Source: GCA-020352575 sp041635475
Lineage (GTDB): Bacteria; Actinomycetota; Acidimicrobiia; Spongiisociales; JAENVV01
Assembly (NCBI GenBank): GCA_041635475.1
Contig: JBFKVA010000016.1
Location: forward strand, 1-34,825
Direction: 5' to 3'
DNA: 34,825 nucleotides
This document shows positions 22,010 through 31,100 of the stretch, piece after piece. Numbering within the stretch: position 1 is the stretch's first letter; each line of letters begins with the position of its first letter. A program made the position numbers and the translations under genes. The notes below the pieces were generated by a model. That model did not search any database. It was given only the letters and a program-made list of their open reading frames with translations, and was not told the origin of the DNA.

Positions 22010-23962
22010 CTACGACAGCCGGAACAGCTCCTGGACATCGCTCCCGCCCGGACTCGCGGCACTACTCACGACCACAACCCCGACCTCCGGGTGATCGGCG
22101 ATGAAGTGTCGGATCGAGGACCCTCGCAGGGACCCGGCGGCAACAAGGAGGTCACCGGGGCGGATGACCTCCTCCAACGGCCCCTGTATCGGCTGCCACA
22201 CGTGAGGCAGGTCGTCGAAGTCGGTTGCCTTGACGACCGGCGGACCGAGGCGCTTGGCAAGGGCCGCCACAAGGCCTATTGCCACCGCCGCGTCCGGCGT
22301 GCGCGGATGGAGATCCCCCAGGTCCAGGACAACCCGGTCGTACTCCCCATCCGTCAGCGCTGCCGCCGCCACTGGTGCTTGGGCGTGTTCGATCAAGTCG
22401 TCAAGGATGGTGCCCAGCACTCGGTCTCGTGCACTCGAGTCCGCCTTCCATCCGACCAGGACGAGGGAGCAGTGCGACTCCGCGGCGATGTGGACCACTG
22501 CGGACGCCACTGACGTACCGACGCGCACCATGCCGTCGACCTCGGCGCCGGAGCGACGCGCTTCGTCCTCGATCGCCGACAACAGGCGCCGCCCGGCTTC
22601 GAGGCGATCCTGGTCTGGCGATGTCACGACATGGAGGGGAACCACCACGCCCCCGTCGGCCCACGCAATGAGCGAGGCGAGCCGGACAAGATTGGGGGCA
22701 GCATCCGGATTGGCGATCGGGACGACGACGGATGTCCCGAGCTTCACCGACGGCCGGGAGGTCTGCGTCACTCGTGGAGCGAAATGGCTCGCACTCAACG
22801 ACGTCACGACCACCGTCACGAGCACCACAATCAACACGGCGTTCACGACCTGTTCCCCGAACATGCCCAAGTTGAAAGCGACAATCGTGCCCGCCAGCGT
22901 CGCGGCTGCCTGTGCGCCCGTGAGCGAGAAGACCACTCCTATCCGGGGGCGGTCGTAGCCGAGTGTTCGGCCGAGAGCGAGAGCCGCCAGCCACTTCGAT
23001 CCGAGGGCCACGGCGGAGAACGCGGCTGCGAGTCCAAGTGTCTCGAGGTCCAGGACAACTCGAACATCGATCAGCATCCCGACTGAGACCAGGAAGACCG
23101 GAATCAGGAGGGTGGATCCGAGGAACTCGACGCGCTGCATGAGCACACCCCCGTTCGGCACCGATCTGTTCAGGGCAAGTCCGGTGAGGAACGCGCCAAC
23201 AATGCCCTCGACCCCGACGGACTCGGCCGCGAATGACCCGGCCAGGAAGGCAGCGAAGACAAATAGAAAGCGGAGGGTCCGCTCCTGGCCGAGGCCCCGG
23301 AAGAACCACTTGGTGAGTCGTGGCAGCAGCCAGAAGACCAAGAGCCCGAGGACCCCTAAACCCGGAATCATGGTCCCCGCGACTCGCCAGCCCAGGCCAC
23401 CCGCCTCGACGCTTCCTGCGACCACTGCCAGGACGAGGAGTGCAAGGGTGTCCGTGATGACCGTGGCACCGACGGCAGTGGCGACAGCCGGATCGGTCGC
23501 GATGCCGTGCCTACGAATGCTCGGGTAGGTCACCAGGGTGTGGGACGCCCAAAGAGAGCCGATGAGGATCGACGTTGCGATTCCGAAACCGAGAAGCGAA
23601 GCAGCCGCGGTGCCAAGCCCGAAGGGAACGACGAAGGTCAACACCCCGAACCCCACCGCCGACCTCCGATGGAGATCCAGGACATCGAGGTCCAATTCCA
23701 GGCCGGCCAGGAACATCAGGTACAGGAGCCCGACGCCGCCAAGCACTTCGATCGGTCCTGCTCGGTCAATCAGCCCCAGCCCCTCACTGCCGACCACCAG
23801 GCCACCGAGGACGAGGCCAATGACCCCGGGTACGCGCAGCCGCTCAGCAACCAAGGGGCCGACGAGGATCACAACTGCCACGACGAAGAAGATCCCAGCA
23901 GGCGAGGACAGGGGAATACCGGCTCCTTGATGTGCCCTGCACGATAGGTGGCCGGGCGACAT
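22010..23962 (-). CDS. CPA2-family cation:proton antiporter with C-terminal USP-like region
   Basis: A protein of about 650 residues. The N-terminal 400 residues form a Na+/H+ exchanger domain with about twelve membrane segments (LVAERLRVPGVIGLVLGGLVVGSEG, FLAGLELDLDVL, ATAVGATVITDTLALLVLAVVAGS with the polar TD pair in the transport core, VEGIVGAFLTGLALNRSVP). The remaining 250 residues hold two stretches like universal-stress domains (SVVVPIANPDAAPNLVRLASLIA...GTILDDLIEHAQAPVAA, then DRVVLDLGDLHP...). The start is uncertain. ATG at 23962 is used here, but it lies before a TATCGT box at 23941-23946, and AAGGAG at 23923-23928 is placed for an in-frame ATT (23917) or CTG (23911) start immediately ahead of the first membrane helix. 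Ion specificity is unknown. Confidence 0.9.
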   Translation of the reverse strand: MSPGHLSCRAHQGAGIPLSSPAGIFFVVAVVILVGPLVAERLRVPGVIGLVLGGLVVGSEGLGLIDRAGPIEVLGGVGLLYLMFLAGLELDLDVLDLHRRSAVGFGVLTFVVPFGLGTAAASLLGFGIATSILIGSLWASHTLVTYPSIRRHGIATDPAVATAVGATVITDTLALLVLAVVAGSVEAGGLGWRVAGTMIPGLGVLGLLVFWLLPRLTKWFFRGLGQERTLRFLFVFAAFLAGSFAAESVGVEGIVGAFLTGLALNRSVPNGGVLMQRVEFLGSTLLIPVFLVSVGMLIDVRVVLDLETLGLAAAFSAVALGSKWLAALALGRTLGYDRPRIGVVFSLTGAQAAATLAGTIVAFNLGMFGEQVVNAVLIVVLVTVVVTSLSASHFAPRVTQTSRPSVKLGTSVVVPIANPDAAPNLVRLASLIAWADGGVVVPLHVVTSPDQDRLEAGRRLLSAIEDEARRSGAEVDGMVRVGTSVASAVVHIAAESHCSLVLVGWKADSSARDRVLGTILDDLIEHAQAPVAAAALTDGEYDRVVLDLGDLHPRTPDAAVAIGLVAALAKRLGPPVVKATDFDDLPHVWQPIQGPLEEVIRPGDLLVAAGSLRGSSIRHFIADHPEVGVVVVSSAASPGGSDVQELFRLS

Positions 23963-24061
23963 GGTCGACGTGGCCAACGGGACACGGTGGGTGGTGGCAC
24001 GACCGAACAACGGCAGCCCGGGGGGTGGCTTCTTGCTCGTCGTAGCCGCCCTCGGCGGGGA
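23963..24061. other. Divergent intergenic region
   Basis: About 100 bp between the antiporter and crotonase genes. Apart from the TAGGCT box of the crotonase at its right end, nothing recognisable is seen. Confidence 0.4.
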
Positions 24062-24073
24062 TAGGCTTGCCGT
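24062..24073 (+). promoter_or_regulatory. Leaderless-type -10 box (TAGGCT) of the crotonase gene
   Basis: TAGGCT at 24062-24067 ends 6 nt before the ATG at 24074. No Shine-Dalgarno sequence is present. Confidence 0.5.
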
Positions 24074-24874
24074 ATGTCCGCTCCGGTCCTCTACGAGCAC
24101 AACGGGCGGGTCGCGGTCGCCACCCTCAACCGCCCGGAAACCCGCAACGCCATCACCGACGACGACCTCCTCGCCGACCTTCTCGAAGCGATCGGGCGGG
24201 CCGATGCCGACCCCGAGGTCGGCGCCCTCATCATCACCGGGGCCGATCCGGGGTTCTGTTCCGGGGGCAACGTCAAGCAGCTCGCCGAACGGGACCGGAT
24301 GGGCGGGGGAACACCCGACCAGGTCGCCGAGTGGTACCGGCGGGGCATCCAGCGTCTCCCCCGACTGCTCCTGGCCACCGATCTCGTCACCTTCGCCGCC
24401 GTGAACGGGGCGGCGGTGGGGGCCGGATGGGACCTGGCCTCGATGTGCGACATTCGAATCGCGTCGGACCGTGCCCGTTTCTCGCACCCGTTCGTCAACC
24501 TGGGGATCATCCCGGGCGATGGCGGGGGGTGGCTGCTCCCGTCCATCGTCGGCTGGCAGCGAGCGACCGAACTCACCCTCACGGGGCGCTTCATCGACGC
24601 CGAGGAGGCCCTGCGCATCGGAGCCGTCCTGGAGGTGGTGGACCACGACGAGCTCCTCATGCGAACGCGGTCCCTTGCCGACCAGGTCACGAGCCGCCCA
24701 CCGCATGCGACCCGGCTCGCCAAACGGCTCCTCCGCCACGCCCGGCATTCGCGGATGGACGAGTTCCTCGACATGAGTGCCGCCTTCCAGGCGATCGCCC
24801 ATCACACCGACGACCACACGGAGGCGATCTCGTCCTTCCTCGAGAAGCGCCCGCCCACCTACCGGGGCCGCTGA
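24074..24874 (+). CDS. Enoyl-CoA hydratase/isomerase (crotonase) family protein, atypical active site
   Basis: A 266-residue crotonase-fold protein acting on acyl-CoA thioesters. The oxyanion-hole motifs FCSGGNVKQL and AAVNGAAVGAGWDLASMCDIRIA are clear. The two catalytic Glu positions of standard enoyl-CoA hydratases (in GGxELA and PEIxLG) read Asp (D120, GWDLA) and Phe (F140, HPFVNLG) here, while Asp149 appears in PGDGGG. This PGDGG variety recurs in actinobacterial crotonases without assigned chemistry. Hydratase, isomerase, thioesterase or decarboxylase activity are all possible. It is 3 nt upstream of an ABC ATPase gene and probably cotranscribed with it. Confidence 0.9.
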   Translation: MSAPVLYEHNGRVAVATLNRPETRNAITDDDLLADLLEAIGRADADPEVGALIITGADPGFCSGGNVKQLAERDRMGGGTPDQVAEWYRRGIQRLPRLLLATDLVTFAAVNGAAVGAGWDLASMCDIRIASDRARFSHPFVNLGIIPGDGGGWLLPSIVGWQRATELTLTGRFIDAEEALRIGAVLEVVDHDELLMRTRSLADQVTSRPPHATRLAKRLLRHARHSRMDEFLDMSAAFQAIAHHTDDHTEAISSFLEKRPPTYRGR

Positions 24875-24877
24875 CCG

Positions 24878-25687
24878 GTGCCGACCCCGGTCGTCTCCCT
24901 CGAGGACGTGCGGCTCGTACGCTCGGGCAAGAAGATCCTCGACGGAATCACGTGGTCGGTCCATGAGCACGAGCGCTGGGTGGTCTTCGGGCCGAACGGC
25001 GCCGGCAAGACGACGGTGCTCCAGGTGGCCTCGACGTACCTGCCTCCGACGGCCGGGACCGTGCACCTGTTCGGCCGGCGACGAGGGACGTTCGATGTCC
25101 GACCCGAGCGGGAACGCATCGGGTACGCGGGCATGGGTCCGGCCCAATTCGTGAAGGATCGGCTGTCGGGCATCGAGATCGTTGTGACTGGCAGGTACGC
25201 GTCGTTCCTCGACACGAGATGGCACGAGTACGACGACACCGACTTCGACCGTGCGCTGTCGCTCCTCCACCGCATGGCCGCCGGGTACCTCGCCGAGCAG
25301 GCCTACGGCACGATGTCGGCCGGGGAACGCCAACGGGTCATGGTGGCCCGGAGCCTCATGGCCGAGCCCGAGCTGCTCCTCCTCGACGAGGCGACAACCG
25401 GCCTCGACCTCGGGGCCCGGGAGCAACTCGTGGAGGCCCTCGGGTCGTTCGCGGCCGACCCCACGTCGCCTCCCGTGGTGCTCGTCACCCACCACGTCGA
25501 GGAGATCCCCCCAGGGTTCACCCACATCCTCCTGCTGGCAGGCGGTCGGGTCGTCGACCAGGGCCCTCTCGAGACCGTCCTCACCGGCCCGACGCTGTCA
25601 TCCACGTTCGGGATGCCGCTCTCGCTCCAGCACGCCAACGGGCGGTGGCACGCCGTGCGTCTCAGTGGTGGAGCAGCTGGTCGGTGA
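24878..25687 (+). CDS. ABC transporter ATP-binding protein (iron-complex/ModF-like)
   Basis: A 269-residue ATPase with Walker A GPNGAGKTT, Q-loop region GYAGMGPAQFVKD, signature MSAGERQRVMVARSLMAEPELLLLDEATTGLDLGAREQLVEAL, and switch His in LVTHHVEEIP. The wording of the blocks resembles single-domain YlmA/ModF-type proteins rather than a drug exporter. No permease or binding protein is next to it, so its partner is not visible; some of this class act without a known permease. GTG at 24878 follows the crotonase stop by 3 nt. The 3' end overlaps the convergent MFS gene by 26 bp. Confidence 0.88.
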   Translation: MPTPVVSLEDVRLVRSGKKILDGITWSVHEHERWVVFGPNGAGKTTVLQVASTYLPPTAGTVHLFGRRRGTFDVRPERERIGYAGMGPAQFVKDRLSGIEIVVTGRYASFLDTRWHEYDDTDFDRALSLLHRMAAGYLAEQAYGTMSAGERQRVMVARSLMAEPELLLLDEATTGLDLGAREQLVEALGSFAADPTSPPVVLVTHHVEEIPPGFTHILLLAGGRVVDQGPLETVLTGPTLSSTFGMPLSLQHANGRWHAVRLSGGAAGR

Positions 25688-26948
25688 ACCCATGGAGTGA
25701 GAACGGCTTCTCGGCCTCGTCGTGGTCGGGTGCCCGCACGATCCACCCGGCAACGGCGCCCCCGAGGCAGGCGATGCCACAGATCGTGAATGCCAACGGG
25801 AAGTTCCCGAGATCGCCGAGCCGGCCGCCCAACACCGGGAAGACGATGCCGCCCGCCCCGTAGGAGAGGAACACCCACGGGTAGTTGAGGCCCACCGATC
25901 GGTTCCCGAAGGCGTCGGCGGTGATCGAGGGGAAGATGGCGAAGTTGCCGCCGAAGTTGAACCCGATGAGGGCGGCGGCCAGGTAGAGCAGGCCCCGCGA
26001 CGAGGCCATCGAGGTGAACAGCAGCAGGAAGAGGCCTTGGGAAGCGGTGAGGACGATCACCGATCGCCTCCGGCCCAGGTAGTCGCTCAGCTCCCCCCAC
26101 ACGATCCGCCCCAAGCCGTTGGCGAGGCTGAAGAACACCGCCATGGCCGTGCCGGCCACCGCGCTGGCCTCCATCGCGTCCATCCCGGCCCCGGTGAGGG
26201 CCTCGATCGGGTAGAGCTTCATGAGTCCGATCGCCATGAGGCCCGCGCCCGCCGAGACGAAGAACGCCACCGAGATGAGATGAAACTGCGGTGTCCGGAT
26301 CATCTCCGTCGAGGTGAACTCCTCTCCTCCCGACCCGGCGGTGGTGGCCGGTGTGTACCCGTCGGGCACCCAGCCGGCCGGCGGGAGTTTCATGAACAGG
26401 GACCCGATGAGGACCAGGACCGCGAAGGCGGCGCCGTAGATCATGAAGGTCTCGCCGAGTCCCCGGTTGGCGATGAGGTCGCCCCACTCCCCCGCCAGCT
26501 TCACCCAGCCCATGGCCCCGAACCCGAACCCGGCAACCGCCACCCCGGTGATGAGGCCCTTGTGGTCGGGGAACCACCGCATTCCGACGGCGATGGGAAC
26601 GACGTATCCGCACCCGATGCCGGCGCCTCCGACGAGTCCCACACCGAGCAGTACGAACCAGAAGTTGGCCCCGCCCTCGAGGCCGGCCAGGACGTACCCG
26701 GAGCCGAGAATGGTGCCGCCCAGGACCGCCAGCCGGCGAGGCCCCCACGTCGGCAGGCGTTTGCCGGCGAAGACCATGACGATGGCGAACGTCGCCAGTC
26801 CGAGGGAGAACACGAGCTGGGTCTCGAGGCTGGACCACCCGGCCTCCTTGAGGCCCGGCGTGAACACGGACCAGGCGTAGATGGCGCCGAGGCATACCTG
26901 GATCAGGATCGCCCCGAGAACGACGGGCCAGCGGGCGATGGCAGACAT
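25662..26948 (-). CDS. MFS transporter, oxalate/formate antiporter (OFA) family
   Basis: A 428-residue carrier with about twelve membrane segments. The order of motifs fits the OFA family: GAIYAWSVFTPGLKE, GGTILGSGYVLAG, GIGCGYVVPIAVGMRWFPDHKGLITGVAVAGFGFGA, and in the second half SLANGLGRIVWGELSDYLGRRRSVIVLTA and GFNFGGNFAIFPSITADAFGNRSVGLNYPWVFLSYGAGGI. Family members exchange small carboxylates (oxalate/formate, possibly acetate, lactate). The start is an ATG at 26948 with GAGGGAG upstream. Divergent from ilvC across a GlxR/Crp-type palindrome that overlaps the presumed -10 and start site, suggesting control by carbon status. Confidence 0.92.
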   Translation of the reverse strand: MSAIARWPVVLGAILIQVCLGAIYAWSVFTPGLKEAGWSSLETQLVFSLGLATFAIVMVFAGKRLPTWGPRRLAVLGGTILGSGYVLAGLEGGANFWFVLLGVGLVGGAGIGCGYVVPIAVGMRWFPDHKGLITGVAVAGFGFGAMGWVKLAGEWGDLIANRGLGETFMIYGAAFAVLVLIGSLFMKLPPAGWVPDGYTPATTAGSGGEEFTSTEMIRTPQFHLISVAFFVSAGAGLMAIGLMKLYPIEALTGAGMDAMEASAVAGTAMAVFFSLANGLGRIVWGELSDYLGRRRSVIVLTASQGLFLLLFTSMASSRGLLYLAAALIGFNFGGNFAIFPSITADAFGNRSVGLNYPWVFLSYGAGGIVFPVLGGRLGDLGNFPLAFTICGIACLGGAVAGWIVRAPDHDEAEKPFSLHGFTDQLLHH

Positions 26949-26970
26949 AGGGTTCGCTCCCTCGCTTGGT

Positions 26971-26986
26971 TGTGATGTAGATCACA
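26971..26986. promoter_or_regulatory. Perfect GlxR/Crp-type operator between the MFS and ilvC genes
   Basis: TGTGATGTAGATCACA fits the actinobacterial GlxR/Crp consensus TGTGANNTANNTCACA without a mismatch. It lies directly after the minus-strand TAGATT box (26986-26991), so binding would cover the transcription start of the MFS gene and probably repress it. From ilvC it is centred about 73 bp upstream of the predicted start site, a position where Crp can also activate. Which target it serves is not decided by sequence. Confidence 0.75.
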
Positions 26987-27039
26987 ATCTAGCGGATCAG
27001 CCGGGCAACGCGTCCGGTTCCGACCCCTCGGTCCGGCCC

Positions 27040-27074
27040 TATCATCGGGCCCCGACCACCGACAAAGGACCGCC
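27040..27074 (+). promoter_or_regulatory. Promoter and ribosome site of ilvC
   Basis: TATCAT at 27040-27045 is a good -10 box; transcription would begin near 27052, leaving a leader of about 22 nt that contains AAAGGA 6 nt before the ATG at 27075. The leader is too short for an attenuator or riboswitch. Confidence 0.5.
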
Positions 27075-28076
27075 ATGGCCACGATCTACTACGAGAAGGA
27101 CGCCGACACCACGCTCCTCGAGGGCAAGACCGTGGCGGTGATCGGATACGGCTCCCAGGGCCACGCCCACGCCCTCAACCTCTTCGATTCCGGCATCGAC
27201 GTCGTCGTCGGCCTGCGCGAAGGATCGGCGTCGCGCCAAGAAGCAGCAGAGTACGGCCTTCGGGTCATGACCCCGTCAGAGGCGACGAGCGCCGCCGACA
27301 TCGTCATGCTCCTCGTCCCCGACCAGCACATGGCCGGCCTCTACACCAGGGAGGTCGCTCCCCACCTACGACCGGGGATGGCCCTGTTCTTCGCCCACGG
27401 GTTCAACATCCATTTCGGGGTCATCACTCCACCCGACGACGTGGACGTCGTCATGGTCGCCCCCAAGGGGCCCGGCCACCTCGTCCGGCGCACGTACACC
27501 GAAGGCTCGGGCGTCCCCTGCCTCGTGGCCGTCCACCAGGACGCAACCGGCAGCGCCAAGCAGATCGGGCTCGCTTACGCCTCGGCCATCGGAGGGGCGC
27601 GGGCCGGTGTGCTCGACACGACCTTCGAGGAGGAGACGGAGACCGACCTCTTCGGCGAGCAAGTGATCCTCTGTGGTGGGATCTCCGAACTCATCAAGTC
27701 GGCGTTCGAGACCCTCGTCGAAGCCGGGTACCAGCCCGAGTCCGCCTACTTCGAGACACTCCACGAACTCAAGCTCATCGTCGACCTCCTCTACGAGGGC
27801 GGCCTGTCGTGGATGCGGTACAGCATCTCGGACACCGCCGAGTACGGCGACTACACCCGCGGCCCCCGGATCATCCCCGCCTCCGCCAAGGAGACCATGA
27901 AGGAGGTCCTGGCGGAGATCCGCAGCGGGACGTTCGCCCGCGAGTTCCTCTCCGACACCCAGTCGGACTCACCACGGCTGGTGGAGATGCGGGCCACCGA
28001 GCAGGACCACGAGATCGAGCGGGTGGGCAAGGCCCTGCGGGCGATGATGCCGTTCCTCGATCCCAAGTCGCCCTAG
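27075..28076 (+). CDS. ilvC: Ketol-acid reductoisomerase (class I)
   Basis: Mg2+-dependent NAD(P)H enzyme of valine, leucine and isoleucine synthesis, 333 residues, typical of short class I KARI. The Rossmann motif is VAVIGYGSQGHAHALNL. The cofactor-selectivity loop VVGLREGSASRQ contains Arg and two Ser, the pattern of NADPH enzymes. Catalytic block: FFAHGFNIHFG, VMVAPKGPGHLVRRTYTEGSGVP, the metal site DTTFEEETETDLFGEQVILCGG, and YFETLHELKLIVDLLYEGGLSWMRYSISDTAEYGDY. It stands alone, without ilvB or ilvN beside it. The ATG at 27075 is supported by AAAGGA. Confidence 0.98.
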   Translation: MATIYYEKDADTTLLEGKTVAVIGYGSQGHAHALNLFDSGIDVVVGLREGSASRQEAAEYGLRVMTPSEATSAADIVMLLVPDQHMAGLYTREVAPHLRPGMALFFAHGFNIHFGVITPPDDVDVVMVAPKGPGHLVRRTYTEGSGVPCLVAVHQDATGSAKQIGLAYASAIGGARAGVLDTTFEEETETDLFGEQVILCGGISELIKSAFETLVEAGYQPESAYFETLHELKLIVDLLYEGGLSWMRYSISDTAEYGDYTRGPRIIPASAKETMKEVLAEIRSGTFAREFLSDTQSDSPRLVEMRATEQDHEIERVGKALRAMMPFLDPKSP

Positions 28077-28114
28077 TGGTGTAGACAACCGCGGTCGGGA
28101 CCCTGCGCGCCCAA

Positions 28115-28126
28115 TACGCTTGGCGG
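28115..28126 (+). promoter_or_regulatory. Leaderless-type -10 box (TACGCT) of lhr
   Basis: TACGCT at 28115-28120 ends 6 nt before the ATG at 28127. No ribosome site is present. The same hexamer precedes the DUF4230 gene. Confidence 0.5.
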
Positions 28127-31100
28127 ATGCCGCTGCCCGCCTTCTCCGCGCCAACCCGGGCGTGGTTCGAATCGTCGTTCTCGGCGCCGACCCCCGCCCA
28201 GGACGGGGCCTGGCCGGCCATTGCCTCGGGCGAGCACACCCTCGTGCACGCCCCCACCGGCAGCGGCAAGACCCTGGCCGCGTTCCTTTCGGCCATCGAT
28301 CGCCTCCTCACCGAGCCCCGTCCGACCGACAAGGACCGCCGGTGCCGGGTGGTGTACGTCTCACCCCTCAAGGCGCTCGCCTACGACATCGAGCGCAACC
28401 TGCGGGCTCCCCTGGTCGGCATCCGCCACGCCGCCACCCGCCTGGGACTCGACGACCTTCCCGAGGTCTCGATCGCCCTTCGTACCGGTGACACCCCCGG
28501 CAACGAGCGCCAGCGCATGCTCCGTACCCCGCCGGACCTCCTCATCACCACCCCCGAGTCCCTCTACCTCCTCCTCACGTCGAGGTTCGCCGAACGGCTC
28601 CGCCACGTCGAGACGGTGATCGTCGACGAGGTCCACGCCGTGGCCGGCACCAAGCGCGGCGCCCACCTCGCCCTCAGCCTCGAACGGCTCACCGCCAACG
28701 CCGAGACCACACCCCAGCGCATCGGCCTGTCGGCCACCCAGCGCCCCCTCGAGACCATCGGGCACTTCCTCGCCGGCAACGACGTCGACGGCGAGTCGGT
28801 TGCACCCCGGCCGATCCGGATCGTCGACGCCGTCGCCGAGCCCGGCCTCGAGATCGACATCCGGGTGACGGTCGACGACATGACCGCTCCCCCACCCGAC
28901 CCCGTGGACGAGGAGAACACCACCCGCTCGATCTGGCCGTCCGTCTACCCCGAACTCAAGCGGCTGGTCGACTCGCACAAGTCGACGATCGTCTTCGCCA
29001 ACTCCCGACGCCTTGCCGAACGGATCTGTTCGGAGCTCAACGCGAGGTCGGAGGGGACGATCGCCCGCGCCCACCACGGGTCCGTGAGCCGCGAGCAGCG
29101 CGTCGAGATCGAGGAAGCCCTCAAGCGAGGCGAACTGGAGGCCGTCGTCGCCACGTCCAGCCTCGAACTTGGCATCGACATGGGAGCCGTCGACCAGGTG
29201 CTCCAAGTGGAGGCCCCACCCAGCGTCGCCTCCGGTCTCCAGCGAGCGGGTCGGTCGGGACACCACGTCGGTGGGATCTCCAAGGTGTCCATCTTCCCCA
29301 AGCACCGTGGGGACCTCCTCGTGGCCACGGCGATCGCCGAGAGAATGCGGCGGGGAGCGGTGGAAGAGACCCGGATCCTGGCCAATCCCCTTGATGTGCT
29401 GGCCCAGCAGGTCGTGGCGATCGTCGCCATCGGCGACACCACGACCGACGCCCTCTACGACCTCGTGCGGGGCGCCGCCCCGTACTCCGAACTCGGCCAC
29501 GGCCCGTTCGAGGCCGTGCTGGACATGCTGTCCGGTCGCTTCCCCTCCGACCTGTTCGCCGACCTTCGCGCCCGCATCTCGTGGAACCGCATGAGCGGTG
29601 AGCTCTCGGCGCTTCCCGGGTCACATCGCCTGGCGGTCAACAATCCGGGCACGATTCCCGACCGCGGCCTGTATCGGGTGACGCTCCCCGACGGCACCAA
29701 GGTGGGCGAACTCGACGAGGAGATGGTGTACGAGGCCCGCACCGGGGATTCGTTCATCCTCGGGGCGTCGACGTGGAGGATCAGCGAGATCACCCACGAC
29801 CGCGTGGAGGTCATCCCCGACCCGGGCGGCCCGGGCGCCAAGGTGCCGTTCTGGCACGGCGACCGGCCCGGGCGTCCCGTGGGGGCGGGCCGGGAAGTGG
29901 GGAGGTTCACCCGCGAACTGGCGGCGATGGGGACGGACGAAGCCCTGACCCACCTGCGCCACGACCATGGCCTCAACGAAATGGCCGCGACGAACCTGCT
30001 CCGTTACATCGACGAGCAGGAGGCCGCCACCGGGGTTGTGCCGTCGGACAAGACGGTCATCGTGGAGCGTTTCCTCGACGAGATCGGCGACTGGCGCGTG
30101 GTTGTCCACTCCCCGCTCGGGTCGAAGGTGCATGCTCCGTGGGCGATGGCGGTGACACATCGTCTGCGGGACCGCTTCGGCACCGATGTGGACTCCATCT
30201 GGTCGGATGACGGCATCGCCTTCCGGTTCGTCGAGACCGACCGCATCCCCGACACCGACGAGCTGTTCCCGGACCCCGACGACGTCCGCGACGCGCTCAC
30301 CGACCACCTCCCCGACACGGCCCTGTTCGCCGCCCGGTTCCGGGAGGCTGCGGCCCGCTCGCTCCTCCTGCCCCGGCGCCGCCCACAGGGACGCACGCCG
30401 CTGTGGCTGCAGCGCCGACGATCGGCCGACCTCCTGGCCGTCGTCCGCCGGTTCGGGACGTTCCCGATCGCCCTCGAGACCTACCGCGAGATCCTCCAGG
30501 ACGACTTCGACCTCCCTTCCTTGCTGGAGGTGCTCGCCGACATCCGGGCGCGCCGTATCCGGGTGGTCGACATCGAGACCGTGACCCCCAGCCCGTTTGC
30601 GACGTCGCTCGTGTTCGAGTTCGTGGCGGCGTTCCTCTACGAGGGCGACGCCCCCCTCGCCGAACGAAAGGCAGGAGCGCTCGCCCTCGACCGGGAGCTG
30701 CTGGCCGACCTCCTGGGCGAGGCGGAACTACGCGACCTGCTGGACCCCGAGGTGATGCAGCACGTGGAGCTGGAGAGCCAGCACCTCACCGAGTCCCGCA
30801 AGGCCCGCCATCCCGACGCCATCTGGGAGATGCTGCGGTCGGTGGGCCCGCTCACCATCGCCGGCATCGCGGCGCGCTCCGACCTGACCGACCTCGACGA
30901 AGCAATCGCCGAACTGGACGGCCGCATCATCGAGGTGATGATCAGCGGCAAGCCGCGGTGGGCGGCGATCGAGGACGCCGGGCGCCTCCGGGACGGGCTC
31001 GGCGTCCAGCCTCCCCTCGGGGTTCCCTTCGCCTTCCTCGAGCCCGTCCCCGACCCATTGGGGGACCTCGTCGGACGGTTCGCCCGAACCCACGGGGCGT

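Noticed and set aside
23963..25525. Minus-strand extension of the antiporter frame upstream of 23962
   Set aside because: The extension is antisense to the crotonase and ABC ATPase genes and shows no family sequence; the antiporter homology begins near 23917.
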